Shown here piece by piece: positions 44,277 through 52,708 of a stretch of DNA of 64,000 nucleotides. Made by a program: the position numbers and the translations under genes. The notes under the pieces are model-generated. The model did no database searches. It was not told the DNA's origin and saw nothing but the letters and a program-made list of their open reading frames with translations. The stretch is from Microcella humidisoli (GTDB lineage Bacteria; Actinomycetota; Actinomycetes; Actinomycetales; Microbacteriaceae), in contig NZ_CP101497.1 in NCBI RefSeq assembly GCF_024362325.1, positions 1,860,001 to 1,924,000 of the forward strand. The letters are read 5' to 3'. Position 1 is the first letter of the stretch. Each line of letters opens with the position of its first letter.

Positions 44277-45233
44277 CTATTCCGTCGCCGAGAAGATCGG
44301 GGCGCACGCGGCTGCGATCGCGTCGACGTGGCGGTCGTCGGTGCCGCAGCATCCCCCCATGACGGTCAGGTTCGGCAGCAGCTCGGTGAGATCGCGATAG
44401 AGCGCGGCGAGCGCGACCGGATCGCCGGCGTCGAGCTCGTCGGCCTCGTCGAGCTCGGCGTGGCTGAGGGTCGAGGCGTTGGCGCGTACGCCGCGGATGC
44501 GTGCGAGCGCCGGCGACCCCGCTTCGAGGGCGGGCATGAGGTGGGTCGGATGCGCGCAGTTGACCATGACGTACGCGGCCGCGGCGGCGGTCGCCGCGTC
44601 GAGTTCGGCGATGGCCTCATCGAGCCGTTGGCCGCTCGGCAGGAGGCCATCGAGCTCCACGGTGAACGAGATGACGACGGGCATGCTGTGCTCGACGGCC
44701 GCACGCACGATGCCGATCGCCTCATCGACGTGCGTGAGGGTGAGGGCCGTGATGAGGTCGGCACCGCCGTCGGCGAGGGCCCGGATCTGCTCGCTGTGGT
44801 ACGCCGCCGACTCGGTCGGGGTCATGACGGTCGACGGCGAGTAGCCGTCGCCGCGCGGGCCGATGTTGCCGCTGATGACGATGGGCGGCTGCCCCTGACC
44901 GTGGGCGGTGCGCAGCGTGCGCAGGTGCTCGACCGCCGCGATGTTGACGGCGCGCAGCGCGGCCGAACTGTAGCCGAGGCGCTTGCCCCAGTCGCTGCTC
45001 GCGCGCCAGGTGGCGGTCTCGAGCACGAGCCCCGTGCCGTGCGCTCGCGCGATGGCGAGGTAGGCGAGGAAGTAGCGCTCGAGGGCGGCGCGGCCCTCCG
45101 CGGTGTCGAGCAGCGGGAAGGCGGCGAAGTCGGGCAGGTCGAGCCCGTCGTGGAAGATGAGCGTCGTCTCGAGGCCCCCGTCGGTGAGGAAGAGGTCGGG
45201 GCTGAGCTGGGGCAGCACGGCATTGTCGGGCAC
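44277..45233 (-). CDS. Homocysteine S-methyltransferase family protein
   Basis: A 318-residue zinc-dependent methyltransferase barrel. The N-terminal LTDGGLETTLIFHDGLDLPDFAAF is typical of the MmuM/Hmt family. The zinc ligands are visible as Cys in MVNCAHPTHL (near residue 228) and the Cys pair in MGGCCGTDDRHV (near residue 295). These enzymes move a methyl from S-methylmethionine or S-adenosylmethionine to homocysteine, but many family members have unknown acceptors. GTG 45233 with GAGGAG five to six bases upstream. Not part of an obvious methionine operon here. Confidence 0.88.
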   Translation of the reverse strand: MPDNAVLPQLSPDLFLTDGGLETTLIFHDGLDLPDFAAFPLLDTAEGRAALERYFLAYLAIARAHGTGLVLETATWRASSDWGKRLGYSSAALRAVNIAAVEHLRTLRTAHGQGQPPIVISGNIGPRGDGYSPSTVMTPTESAAYHSEQIRALADGGADLITALTLTHVDEAIGIVRAAVEHSMPVVISFTVELDGLLPSGQRLDEAIAELDAATAAAAAYVMVNCAHPTHLMPALEAGSPALARIRGVRANASTLSHAELDEADELDAGDPVALAALYRDLTELLPNLTVMGGCCGTDDRHVDAIAAACAPIFSATE

Positions 45234-45322
45234 AGAAACTCCTCGTTCGGTCGGGTCGACGCTCGGGGGTGAACGAGTGCTGGCCTTCAGTGTGGGCCGA
45301 GGAGTGCCCGCGTGCAAGCCCG

Positions 45323-46315
45323 CTACTCGCGCAGGCGCACCAAGCGCGTCTGCGTCGACTCGTCGAGCTCGACGATGTTGGCGCGCGACTTCAGGAAGCT
45401 CGTGAACGAGCTGTAGCCGAGCGCCTTCTCGTTGAAGGCGGGGTCGAGGCGCTTCATCTGCTGCTTGAGCGCCGAGGCGTGCGCCCAGTCGGCGTCGTCG
45501 GCTTCGTGCACGAGCCGCAGGGCGCGCACGATGAGCGCCGTCGCGGCGCGCTTCGACGTCGCCGATTCGACCGAGGCTGCGGTCGCCGCGGTCTGACCGG
45601 CGAGTGGCTCGGCACCGCTCGCGGTGTCGGCGATCGCCCCGGCCGTCGATGCGCGGCGCGACCGCTTCGCGGGCGGGGCGGTCTCGTCGGTGCTCACGGC
45701 ATCCGGAGCGACCACGAGCGCCGCCGCGATGTGGGCGGCGGGCCGGATGCCCGGCAGCGAGTCGTAGTCGGCGTACTCGTTGCACGCCGCGGCGAGCGAC
45801 TTGCTCGTGCCGCCGGCGACCCCGATGCCGACGATGTAGCGGCCGAGGCGCTTGGCCCGCTGCGCGAGGGCGATGTAGTCGCTGTCGCCTGCGGCGATGA
45901 CGACGTGCGTGATGTCGGGCAGCCGGAAGAGGTCTTCGACCACATCGACCGAGAGGCGGATGTCGGCGCCGTTCTTCATCTGCTGCGTGGCGGGGAACAG
46001 CTGGGTGAGGTCGACCGCGCGCTCCATGAGCTGCCCCTGGTAGGTGGCGTTGACGCCCACCGACCAGTCGGCGTAGGCGCGCGACAGCACGATCGTGCCG
46101 AAGGCCGAGGCGAAGTCGAGGATGGCGCTGATGTCGACGGTCGCGTGCCGAACCTTGTCTTTCTGCTCGGGGCTCGCGTCGGCGAGTCCGGGCGCGAGCT
46201 TGTAGACGTTGTCTTTGCGCCAGGCGCTGCGGCCGTGCACCTGGTCGTAGCGCGAGATGACGATGTTGTCGAAGTCGATGTAGACCGCCACGCGGTTCTC
46301 GGCCGATTCGGCCAT
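45323..46315 (-). CDS. NYN-domain RNase-like protein with C-terminal OST-HTH/LOTUS region
   Basis: A 330-residue cytoplasmic protein. The N-terminal NYN/PIN-like domain (LabA/DUF88 type) shows the acidic metal-binding set in VAVYIDFDNIVIS (residues about 9-21), KNGADIRLSVDVVEDLF and IAAGDSDYIALAQRAKRLG. A Thr/Ala-rich linker of about 60 residues leads to a C-terminal domain (about residues 255-330) resembling OST-HTH/LOTUS: WAHASALKQQMKRLDPAFNEKALGYSSFTSFLKS. Together these suggest an RNA endonuclease guided by an RNA-binding winged helix. ATG with AAGGAGG seven bases upstream, the strongest ribosome site in this region. Confidence 0.88.
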   Translation of the reverse strand: MAESAENRVAVYIDFDNIVISRYDQVHGRSAWRKDNVYKLAPGLADASPEQKDKVRHATVDISAILDFASAFGTIVLSRAYADWSVGVNATYQGQLMERAVDLTQLFPATQQMKNGADIRLSVDVVEDLFRLPDITHVVIAAGDSDYIALAQRAKRLGRYIVGIGVAGGTSKSLAAACNEYADYDSLPGIRPAAHIAAALVVAPDAVSTDETAPPAKRSRRASTAGAIADTASGAEPLAGQTAATAASVESATSKRAATALIVRALRLVHEADDADWAHASALKQQMKRLDPAFNEKALGYSSFTSFLKSRANIVELDESTQTRLVRLRE

Positions 46316-46383
46316 GGGTCGCCTCCTTCTGGGTCGGGACCCGGTCGACCCCATCCTGTCAGGCCGCGACGGCGCGGCGGCGT

Positions 46384-47697
46384 TCAGGGCTGCGGGTCGA
46401 GCGCGTCGTAGTCGCGCAGGCTGCGGTACACCCGCAGGAAGACCGCGCACACGACGATGATGATGAGCCCGCCGAGCAGGGGCGGGAACCACAGCAGCAG
46501 GGTGAGGCTGAGCGCGCCGACGTAGAGGTCGCCGACGCGCGGCCCGCCGTTGACGACGACGGTGAAGAGGCCCTGCAGCCGCCCGCGCATGACGTCGGGC
46601 ACGGCCGCCTGGATCATCGTGGTGCGGTAGATCATGCTCACCGAGTCGGCCGCGCCCGAGAGCGCGAGCAGCACCGAGGCCACGATGAGGGCGGGAATGT
46701 TGGCCTCGCTGATGTCGGTGCCCACGTCGATGGGCAGCACCGCGGTCACGAGCAGCAGCAGCCCGAACAGCAGGATGCTCGCGCCGTAGGCCGCGACCGC
46801 GATCACCATGCCCTTGCCGTGGGCGCGCACGGCGGCGACGCGGCCCGACAGCAGACCGAGCACGAGCATCCCGACCGCACCGGCCGACGAGAGGATGCCC
46901 ACGGTGACGGCGCCACCGCCGATGAGGAGGGCGCCGATGGCGGGGAAGAGCACGCGCGGGTTGCCGAAGGTCATGGCGACGATGTCGAGCACGAACGATG
47001 CGCGGATGTTCGGCGCGACCCGCAAGAACCGCCATCCTTCGACGATCGAGCGCAGGTCGGCCCGGCGGCGCTCGCCGTCGGGAATCATCGCGGGCAGCGT
47101 GTAGAGCCCGTAGAACGCGGCGAGGAAGAGCACGACGTCGACCGTGTAGGTGACGCTGAAGCCGAGGTAGGCCACGGCGAGCCCAGCGAGCGCGGGCCCG
47201 ACGGTGAGCTGCACGCCCGCGCTGATGCCGCCGAGCGCGCCCGCGGCGGGCAGCAGCTCGATGCGCACGAGGCGGGGGATCATCGCCTGCCGGGCGATCT
47301 GCACCATGACGGCGGCGACCGAGTTGACCGTGATGAAGGCGTAGAGCGGCCAGATGTCGGGCACGCCGAGCCAGCTGTACACGGCGATGGCCGCGGTCGA
47401 CCCCCAGGCTGCGATCGCCGCGATGAGGGCAACGCGGCGCCGGTCGAAGCGGTCGGCGAGCGCGCCCCCGTAGAGCCCGAAGATGATCATCGGCCCGAGC
47501 GCGAAGGCCGCGACGAGCGAGACGGCGAGGGTCGACGCGGTGCGGTCGTAGATGTCGAGGCCGACGGCAACGATCGTCATCTGGCTGCCGATGCCCGTGA
47601 TCGCCGCTCCCGCCCACATGCGGGCGAAGGCGGGGCTCTCGCGCAGCGGGCGCAGGTCGACGAGGTGGCCGCGGCGCGCGGCGGCAGGAGCAGTCAC
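46384..47697 (-). CDS. MFS transporter (enterobactin-exporter-like)
   Basis: A 437-residue MFS protein with about twelve helices. SPAFARMWAGAAITGIGSQM starts helix 1. The family A-like loop after helix 2 reads GGALADRFDRRR (near residue 78), and IARQAMIPRLVRIELLPAAGAL is typical of EntS/DHA3-type exporters. The substrate is unknown; this group moves drugs, siderophores or lipopeptides out. GTG 47697; a TAGCCT box on the minus strand (47707-47712) ends nine bases before it. Flanked by the NYN and SDR genes on the same strand without overlap. Confidence 0.88.
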   Translation of the reverse strand: MTAPAAARRGHLVDLRPLRESPAFARMWAGAAITGIGSQMTIVAVGLDIYDRTASTLAVSLVAAFALGPMIIFGLYGGALADRFDRRRVALIAAIAAWGSTAAIAVYSWLGVPDIWPLYAFITVNSVAAVMVQIARQAMIPRLVRIELLPAAGALGGISAGVQLTVGPALAGLAVAYLGFSVTYTVDVVLFLAAFYGLYTLPAMIPDGERRRADLRSIVEGWRFLRVAPNIRASFVLDIVAMTFGNPRVLFPAIGALLIGGGAVTVGILSSAGAVGMLVLGLLSGRVAAVRAHGKGMVIAVAAYGASILLFGLLLLVTAVLPIDVGTDISEANIPALIVASVLLALSGAADSVSMIYRTTMIQAAVPDVMRGRLQGLFTVVVNGGPRVGDLYVGALSLTLLLWFPPLLGGLIIIVVCAVFLRVYRSLRDYDALDPQP

Positions 47698-47725
47698 AGT
47701 AGCTCTAGGCTACGCGCTTTTCTCC

Positions 47726-48673
47726 CTATCGAGACACTGTCTCAGCAATTTCGGCATACCGAACACCCGTAAGCCGCTCCGACGCGTCCCAGAGCAGCAC
47801 CGCGGCGGTCGCGTCACGCGCCGCGCGCGGCAGGCGCGCGGGCGCCGGCAGGCCGCGCACTTCGAACAGACCGTTCGGTCCGTAGTAGCCGCCGGGCGTG
47901 GCCGAGGGGCTCGTCGCGGCGTAGAGCGAGGGCAGGATCCCCTGGTTGACGCCCTGCATGAAGCGCGCCGTGCGGCGCTGCTGCGCGGGGCTCGGCGGCC
48001 GGCCGTCGCGCGGGCCGGTGGTCTGCAGGTTCGTTGCGGTGCCGCCCGGATGCGCGGCGATGCTCGTCACGCCCCAGCCGTTGAGCGTGCTCAGGCGCTG
48101 CAGCTCGCGCGCGAACACGAGGTTCGCGAGCTTCGACAGCCCGTAGGCACCCCAGGCGCTGTAGCTCTTCTCGGCCTGCAGGTTGTCCCACTGCCAGCGG
48201 CCGGCGTTCGCCGCGATGCTGCTCGTCGAGACGACGCGCGGCGCCTCGGAGCGCTGCAGCGCCGGCAGCAGCAGGCCGGTGAGCGCGAACGGCCCGAGGT
48301 GGTTGCTGCCGAACTGCAGCTCGAAGCCGTCGGCCGTCTCGCGGCGGTCGGGCACGGCCATGATGCCGGCGTTGTTGATCAGGATGTCCACCGCGCGATC
48401 CTCATCGAGCAGGCTCTGCGCGGCCGAGCGCACGCTCGCGAGCGAGGCGAGGTCGAGGTCGAGCAGGCGCAGGTGCGCATCCGGATGCTGCGCCTGCAGC
48501 TCATCGAGGGCCCGCTGCCCCTTCTCACGGTTGCGCACGGCCATGACGACCTCGGCTCCCGCGGCGGCGAGGCGGCCGGTGAGTCCGAAACCGAGGCCGC
48601 TGTTGGCGCCCGTGACGACGGCCAGGCGGCCCGTCAGGTTCGGAACGGTCGTGTCGAGGGCGGTGCGGGGCAT
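47726..48673 (-). CDS. SDR family oxidoreductase
   Basis: A 315-residue short-chain dehydrogenase. Cofactor motif [12 protein letters not shown] (near residues 19-30), NNAGIMA (near residue 98), and the active-site Ser plus the Y-x3-K pair in [21 protein letters not shown]. The overall pattern ([33 protein letters not shown]) is the retinol-dehydrogenase-like/WW-oxidoreductase group, which is often NADP-dependent. Substrate unknown. ATG with GGAG six to nine bases upstream. Divergent from the K+ channel gene, 89 bases apart. Confidence 0.92.
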   Translation of the reverse strand: MPRTALDTTVPNLTGRLAVVTGANSGLGFGLTGRLAAAGAEVVMAVRNREKGQRALDELQAQHPDAHLRLLDLDLASLASVRSAAQSLLDEDRAVDILINNAGIMAVPDRRETADGFELQFGSNHLGPFALTGLLLPALQRSEAPRVVSTSSIAANAGRWQWDNLQAEKSYSAWGAYGLSKLANLVFARELQRLSTLNGWGVTSIAAHPGGTATNLQTTGPRDGRPPSPAQQRRTARFMQGVNQGILPSLYAATSPSATPGGYYGPNGLFEVRGLPAPARLPRAARDATAAVLLWDASERLTGVRYAEIAETVSR

Positions 48674-48750
48674 GGAGTCTCCGTCGTCGTGATGAGTACT
48701 GACATCACACCATTCGGAGCCCGGTCCGACCTGGGAGCGGTCGCGTCGGC

Positions 48751-48756
48751 CAGAAT
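48751..48756 (+). promoter_or_regulatory. leaderless -10 element CAGAAT
   Basis: CAGAAT ends 6 bases before ATG 48763, which it supports over an in-frame ATG-like start at 48757. Confidence 0.45.
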
Positions 48757-48762
48757 GTGCCC

Positions 48763-49464
48763 ATGACCGCGATCGATCACCGCCGCCTGGCCTGGGAGGC
48801 CCGCACCTCGTCGACCCTCGCCGTGCTCGGCGTGCTCTTCCTCATCGCGTACTCGGTCTACGTTCTCGTCGTCGAACCGTCTGATCTGCTCTTCGCGGCG
48901 ATCCTGCTCGTCGGCCTCGTCAGCTGGGTGGCGTTCGCCGTCGACATGGTCGCGCGCACGGCGCTGAGCGACCGCGGGCGGCGCGTGCGCTTTCTACTAA
49001 CCCACCCGCTCGACGTGCTCGCGCTCTTCGTGCCTCTCTTCCGCGCGCTGCGCGTCGCCGGCCTGCTGCGGTACATCCCCATGCTGCGCGGCCGCTCGGG
49101 CGCGGCCGTGCGCGGCTCGGTCGTCGCCCACGCGCTCGTCTACGCGGTCGTGTACGTCTACGTCATCGCGCTCGCGACCCTGCAGGTCGAGCGCGACGCC
49201 CCCGACGCCACCATCACCACCTTCGCCGACGCCGTGTGGTGGGCGGTCGTGACGCTCGCGACCGTCGGCTACGGCGACACCTACCCGGTGACCGGGCCGG
49301 GGCGTTTCCTCGCCGTGCTGCTCATGGGCGGCGGCATCGTCATCGTCGGCACCGCCTCGGCCATCGTCGTCTCGTACATCACCGAGCGGGTCGGAAACCA
49401 GCGGGCGGCGGCAACGGGCGGGAGCGAGGCTCAGCCGTCGAGCAGCGCGTCCTCGGCCGCGTAG
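48763..49464 (+). CDS. Potassium channel family protein
   Basis: A 233-residue membrane protein. Three to four N-terminal helices ([60 protein letters not shown]) resemble a short voltage-sensor-like module. Then comes helix S5, the pore helix [15 protein letters not shown] with the selectivity filter TVGYGD (near residues 165-170), and S6 [22 protein letters not shown]+ selectivity is clear from the filter; gating is unknown, since few Arg are present in the fourth helix ([10 protein letters not shown]). The C-terminus is short and Ser/Gly-rich. It overlaps the convergent epimerase gene by 34 bases. Confidence 0.93.
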   Translation: MTAIDHRRLAWEARTSSTLAVLGVLFLIAYSVYVLVVEPSDLLFAAILLVGLVSWVAFAVDMVARTALSDRGRRVRFLLTHPLDVLALFVPLFRALRVAGLLRYIPMLRGRSGAAVRGSVVAHALVYAVVYVYVIALATLQVERDAPDATITTFADAVWWAVVTLATVGYGDTYPVTGPGRFLAVLLMGGGIVIVGTASAIVVSYITERVGNQRAAATGGSEAQPSSSASSAA

Positions 49465-50465
49465 TCGAACCAGGCTTCGGCGCCGTAGCGGGTGAGGCCG
49501 GGGAACCGCTCGCGCCAGTCGGTGTCGGCGACGGCCGCGAGCATCCCGTCGATCGCAGGGCCGATCGTCGCGCGGTGGCTGCCGAGCGGCACATAGCCGA
49601 GCTGCTCGCGGGCCGCCTGCATGCTCAGCACGACGGGCACGGGCACCGACCACGGCGTCTGCCCGACACTGCTGTCGGGCCCGCCCGCGCCGCGCGGCAG
49701 CAGGTCGAACTCGGCGCTGTGGCCCAGGTGCGCGAAGACTGCCTGCCCGATCTCGAGCACCGTCGGGGCCGGTTCGTCGACGGCGTTGAGAACGCGGCGG
49801 CCCGGATGCTCTCCCGCGAGCCGCACGAGCTCGGCGATCACGGCCGTCGCCGAGGTCGCGAACCGGCTCTCGCCTCGATCGATGAGCGGCACCCGGCGGC
49901 GGCCGTCGAGGGCGCGCTTGATGAAGTACCACTCGCGGAGGGCGGGCGAACCGGGGCCGTGGATGGCGCCCGGCCGCAGGATCGTCACGGGGAGGCCCTC
50001 GACGGCGAGCAGCGCGCGCTCCATGGCCGCCTTCTGGGGCGAGTAGCCCTCGACCTCGGCGGTCACGATCGGATGCTGCTCGGTGACCGGCACAGGGAAG
50101 CGCGGGAAGTCGTCGTCGCCCGTCGCCGCGTCCATCCACGTGCCGTTCGTGCCGAGGTACACCGAGGCCGTCGAGATGACGACGAGCGATCCCACCTCGC
50201 CGGCGAGAGCCGCGTAGGGCGCGACATCGCCGGGGGTGAAGGCGACGCAGTCGAGCACGAGATCGTGGCCGCGCGCGGCGGCGGTCAGGGCATCCGCATC
50301 CGCGCGATCGAGGGGCAGCGACGCCGCGTTCTCGGCCAGCCCCGCCGGCAGCGGTCGGGTGCCGCGGTGGGCGATCGTGACGCTCCAGCCCGCGTGCAGC
50401 AGCGCGTGAGCGGCCGCTGAACCGATCTGACCCGAGCCCCCGACGAGCAGAGCATTCTTCTGCAT
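49431..50465 (-). CDS. NAD(P)-dependent epimerase/dehydratase family protein
   Basis: A 344-residue extended-SDR protein. Rossmann motif LLVGGSGQIGSAAAHALL (residues 6-23), DCVAFTPGDVAPYAAL, STASVYLG with the active-site Ser, YSPQKAAMER with the Y-x3-K pair, and RPGAIHGPGSP. This fits NAD-dependent sugar epimerases or isoflavone-reductase-like proteins; substrate unknown. ATG 50465 lies 6 bases after the minus-strand -10 element TAGAGT. Its promoter overlaps that of the next plus-strand gene. Its 3' end overlaps the K+ channel gene. Confidence 0.9.
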   Translation of the reverse strand: MQKNALLVGGSGQIGSAAAHALLHAGWSVTIAHRGTRPLPAGLAENAASLPLDRADADALTAAARGHDLVLDCVAFTPGDVAPYAALAGEVGSLVVISTASVYLGTNGTWMDAATGDDDFPRFPVPVTEQHPIVTAEVEGYSPQKAAMERALLAVEGLPVTILRPGAIHGPGSPALREWYFIKRALDGRRRVPLIDRGESRFATSATAVIAELVRLAGEHPGRRVLNAVDEPAPTVLEIGQAVFAHLGHSAEFDLLPRGAGGPDSSVGQTPWSVPVPVVLSMQAAREQLGYVPLGSHRATIGPAIDGMLAAVADTDWRERFPGLTRYGAEAWFDYAAEDALLDG

Positions 50466-50471
50466 GCCGAC

Positions 50472-50488
50472 ACTCTAGGCGCTAGATT
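50472..50488. promoter_or_regulatory. Overlapping divergent promoters
   Basis: TAGAGT on the minus strand (50472-50477) ends 6 bases before ATG 50465. TAGATT on the plus strand (50483-50488) serves the gene at 50518, which has a GAGGAG ribosome site. The two -10 boxes are only five bases apart, so the polymerases would compete. Confidence 0.5.
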
Positions 50489-50517
50489 CGCAGGGTCCAC
50501 TCGAGCCGAGGAGCCCC

Positions 50518-51117
50518 ATGGCGACCACCCAGCCCAGCACCACGAAACCGCTCAGTCGCAACCAGACGCAGAGCGCCCTCATCGCGGGCGCCGTCGCGCA
50601 CACGATCTTCCAGACGGGCTGGTTCGCCTTCGGCATGTCGCTCGCGGCACTCGTCGCCACCGCGCTGTTCGGCAACATCGTCGCGACCATCACGCGCGGG
50701 CTCGGCGGCGACGACCCCAACGCCGTGCTGCGAGCGCTCGACGGCGGCTCTGACCTGCTGTTCTGGGTCGTGATCTCCTTCCTGATCGGCAGCCTCATCC
50801 TCATCGGCCTCGCCATCCTGGTGAGCGGGTGGATGCTCTCGGCCGCAGGCCTGCGCGCCCCCTGGAAGGTCACGATGGCGGCCGTCGGCATCGCCGCGCT
50901 CGTCGACATCGCGCTCTTCTGGGTCTACGTCGGCCTCGCCAACCTGCTGACCGAGAGCCGCCTCGCCGGCCCCGTGCTGCTCACGCCGGTCATCGCCCTC
51001 ATCGGGGGAATCCTCGTCGGCGCGCTCATCTGGTGGCTCGTGTCTCTCACGCGACGCGAGAAGATTCCCGCCGTGGACGAGGCCCCGGCGGTCGTCGCGA
51101 CCGACGAACCCGTCTAG
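50518..51117 (+). CDS. Four-helix membrane protein, unknown function
   Basis: A 199-residue protein with four helices at about residues 18-60 (LIAGAVAHTIFQTGWFAFGMSL), 82-110 (LLFWVVISFLIGSLILIGLAIL), 115-145 and 160-185 (GPVLLTPVIALIGGILVGALIWWLVSL). Short charged ends; the C-terminus is acidic (EAPAVVATDEPV). No family recognised. ATG with GAGGAG upstream. Its stop codon overlaps the end of the convergent alpha/beta-hydrolase gene by four bases. Confidence 0.75.
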   Translation: MATTQPSTTKPLSRNQTQSALIAGAVAHTIFQTGWFAFGMSLAALVATALFGNIVATITRGLGGDDPNAVLRALDGGSDLLFWVVISFLIGSLILIGLAILVSGWMLSAAGLRAPWKVTMAAVGIAALVDIALFWVYVGLANLLTESRLAGPVLLTPVIALIGGILVGALIWWLVSLTRREKIPAVDEAPAVVATDEPV

Positions 51118-51902
51118 TCGAGCAGCTCGCCGAGGAGGGCGGTCAGCTCGGCGCGCATCTGCTCGCTCGTGATCGTGCGCTCGCCGTCGCCTGACTGCGG
51201 GCCGTAGTCGCCGAAGCTCGCATGGTTCGCGCCCGCGATCGTGACGAAGCGGGTGTCGGACGGCAGCATCCCGGCGTTCTGCTCGATGATCGCGGGGGTC
51301 GACAGCGCGTCGTTCTCGCCCGCGATGCTCAGCACCTCGAGGCCCGAGCCGCTCAGGTCGTTCGCGCAGTAGCTGCCGAAGAGCACGAGCCCGGCGGCAT
51401 CGGAGCCCGGCGTCATGAGGCACGCCCGCACGCCTCCGAGCGAGTGCCCGCCCACGAACCAGCGATCGATCTCGGGCGCCGCGGTCGTGAACTGCGCGAG
51501 CGACCGCGTGTCGAAGAACGCCAGGTTGAGGGTCGGCTCGGTGATGAGCACCGTCATGCCGTGCTGCTCGACCGCGCCGCTGAGCTGGAACATGTAGGCG
51601 TGCGCTTCGACGCGCGCCCCCGGCACGAAGACGAGCCCCGTCGAGTTCGCGGGCAGGTCGACCGCGTCGCCGACCGGGGTCATGAGAATGCCCTCCTCGA
51701 GGTACTGCACCTCGACGCTCCCGTTCGCCCACACCTCGATGACGGGAGCGCGCTCAGCGCGGTACGGCGTGTTCGCCCAGATGAGGAAGCCGAGCACGAC
51801 GAGGGCGAGGGCCGACAGCGCGCCCAGACCGATCGCCCGCACACGGCGGCGGATGCGCCCGGCGGGGCGGTGGCGGGCAGAACCAGTGGCGGTGGAGGTC
51901 AT
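51114..51902 (-). CDS. Membrane-anchored alpha/beta hydrolase
   Basis: A 262-residue protein with an Arg-rich N-terminus, one helix (AIGLGALSALALVVLGFLIWA, residues about 23-43) and an outside hydrolase domain. The nucleophile elbow is GGHSLGG (Ser near residue 155), with Asp in AGENDAL and the catalytic-type His in GANHASFGDYG. This is the chlorophyllase/DUF alpha-beta-hydrolase type (GLVFVPGARVEAHAYMFQLS). Likely an extracytoplasmic esterase or lipase. ATG 51902 lies five bases after a GATAAT box on the minus strand (51908-51913), an almost perfect -10. Confidence 0.88.
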   Translation of the reverse strand: MTSTATGSARHRPAGRIRRRVRAIGLGALSALALVVLGFLIWANTPYRAERAPVIEVWANGSVEVQYLEEGILMTPVGDAVDLPANSTGLVFVPGARVEAHAYMFQLSGAVEQHGMTVLITEPTLNLAFFDTRSLAQFTTAAPEIDRWFVGGHSLGGVRACLMTPGSDAAGLVLFGSYCANDLSGSGLEVLSIAGENDALSTPAIIEQNAGMLPSDTRFVTIAGANHASFGDYGPQSGDGERTITSEQMRAELTALLGELLD

Positions 51903-51942
51903 GCGCCATTATCCCGAGCAGACCTGGCACAATGGAGCCATC

Positions 51943-52119
51943 ATGAACATTCTCGCCGTGGCCGTGTCGATCTTCCTCTTCGTGTCGTCGTTCGTGCTGT
52001 TCGCGTACGCCTACGCGGTGCCCGAAGAGTTCGCCGCGATCGTGTTCTTCACGGGCATCATGTCGGCGTCGCTCTCGCTCGCCATTCCGTTCCACCTCAT
52101 GGGTCGCCGCGACTCCTAG
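51943..52119 (+). CDS. Small two-helix membrane protein
   Basis: 58 residues: helix 1 (ILAVAVSIFLFVSSFVLFAYAYAV), a short loop PEEFA, helix 2 (AIVFFTGIMSASLSLAIPFHLM) and a basic end GRRDS. No family recognised; plausible because of the coherent two-helix layout. A CACAAT box (51928-51933) ends nine bases before the ATG, and GGAG follows it. Divergent from the hydrolase gene, 40 bases apart. Confidence 0.6.
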   Translation: MNILAVAVSIFLFVSSFVLFAYAYAVPEEFAAIVFFTGIMSASLSLAIPFHLMGRRDS

Positions 52120-52161
52120 TCGCCGCCGCCTGTCAGGCGGTCATCAGGGTCTGGCCGCCCT

Positions 52162-52656
52162 TTAGGCGGTCTTGAGGATGTTCGCCGTGAAGTTCTCGAG
52201 GCGCTGCTGCAGGCCCGCGCTGCGGCGCGCGATGAGCTCGTCGCGCATCAGGGTCAGCTCGCTCGTGCCCGGCACGATGCGGATCATGATCGAGCACGCC
52301 AGATCGGCGCAGATGTAGGTGCCGATCGAGTTGCCGTCACGGCCGGCCTCGCCGCCGCGCGGCGCGCTGAACATGACCACCTGGGTCGAGGGCTGCGGGG
52401 TGTGGCACAGCGAGCACATCGCGCCGATGCCGGGGCGCAGCGCCGTGCTCGCGGCCCGCACGAGGATTCCGACGGGGCGGTCGTCGACCCAGTGCACGAT
52501 GTAGCCGCGGGGAGAACCGGCCGGATCGCGCCAGCCCAGGTACTCCCGGTCGGCCCACACGGTCTCGTGCAGGCCCGGCAGGGGCATCCGCTCGATCTCG
52601 GCCTCGCTGGCGTTGACCATGCTGGCGCGGATCTGGTCGGCGGTGAGCTCTCTCAT
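52162..52656 (-). CDS. FBP-type zinc-finger protein (EF-G-binding-like)
   Basis: A 164-residue protein of the FBP family, named for fibronectin binding but containing a treble-clef zinc finger at its C-terminal half. The paired Cys are visible in MCSLCHTP (near residue 82) and ICADLACS (near residue 116). The N-terminal half reads LTADQIRASMVNASEAEIERMPLPG, typical of the family. Some members act on the ribosome with EF-G (FusB-like), which could give fusidic-acid tolerance; for this protein that is only a possibility. ATG 52656; the minus-strand TACGCT box ends eight bases before it. Confidence 0.9.
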   Translation of the reverse strand: MRELTADQIRASMVNASEAEIERMPLPGLHETVWADREYLGWRDPAGSPRGYIVHWVDDRPVGILVRAASTALRPGIGAMCSLCHTPQPSTQVVMFSAPRGGEAGRDGNSIGTYICADLACSIMIRIVPGTSELTLMRDELIARRSAGLQQRLENFTANILKTA

Positions 52657-52695
52657 CGCCTCTCAGCGTACGTCACGCCCGCTGAGCGCGGCCGA

Positions 52696-52701
52696 TAGGG
52701 T
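52696..52701 (+). promoter_or_regulatory. leaderless -10 element TAGGGT
   Basis: TAGGGT ends 7 bases before ATG 52709 and decides this start; the longer open frame would run through the FBP gene on the other strand. Confidence 0.5.
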
Positions 52702-52708
52702 GTGCGTC

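Noticed and set aside
45323..47617. A 764-codon minus-strand frame covering the NYN gene and the MFS gene
   Set aside because: The extra part is Arg/His-rich and out of frame with the MFS protein. The NYN protein begins at the strong AAGGAGG-preceded ATG at 46315.
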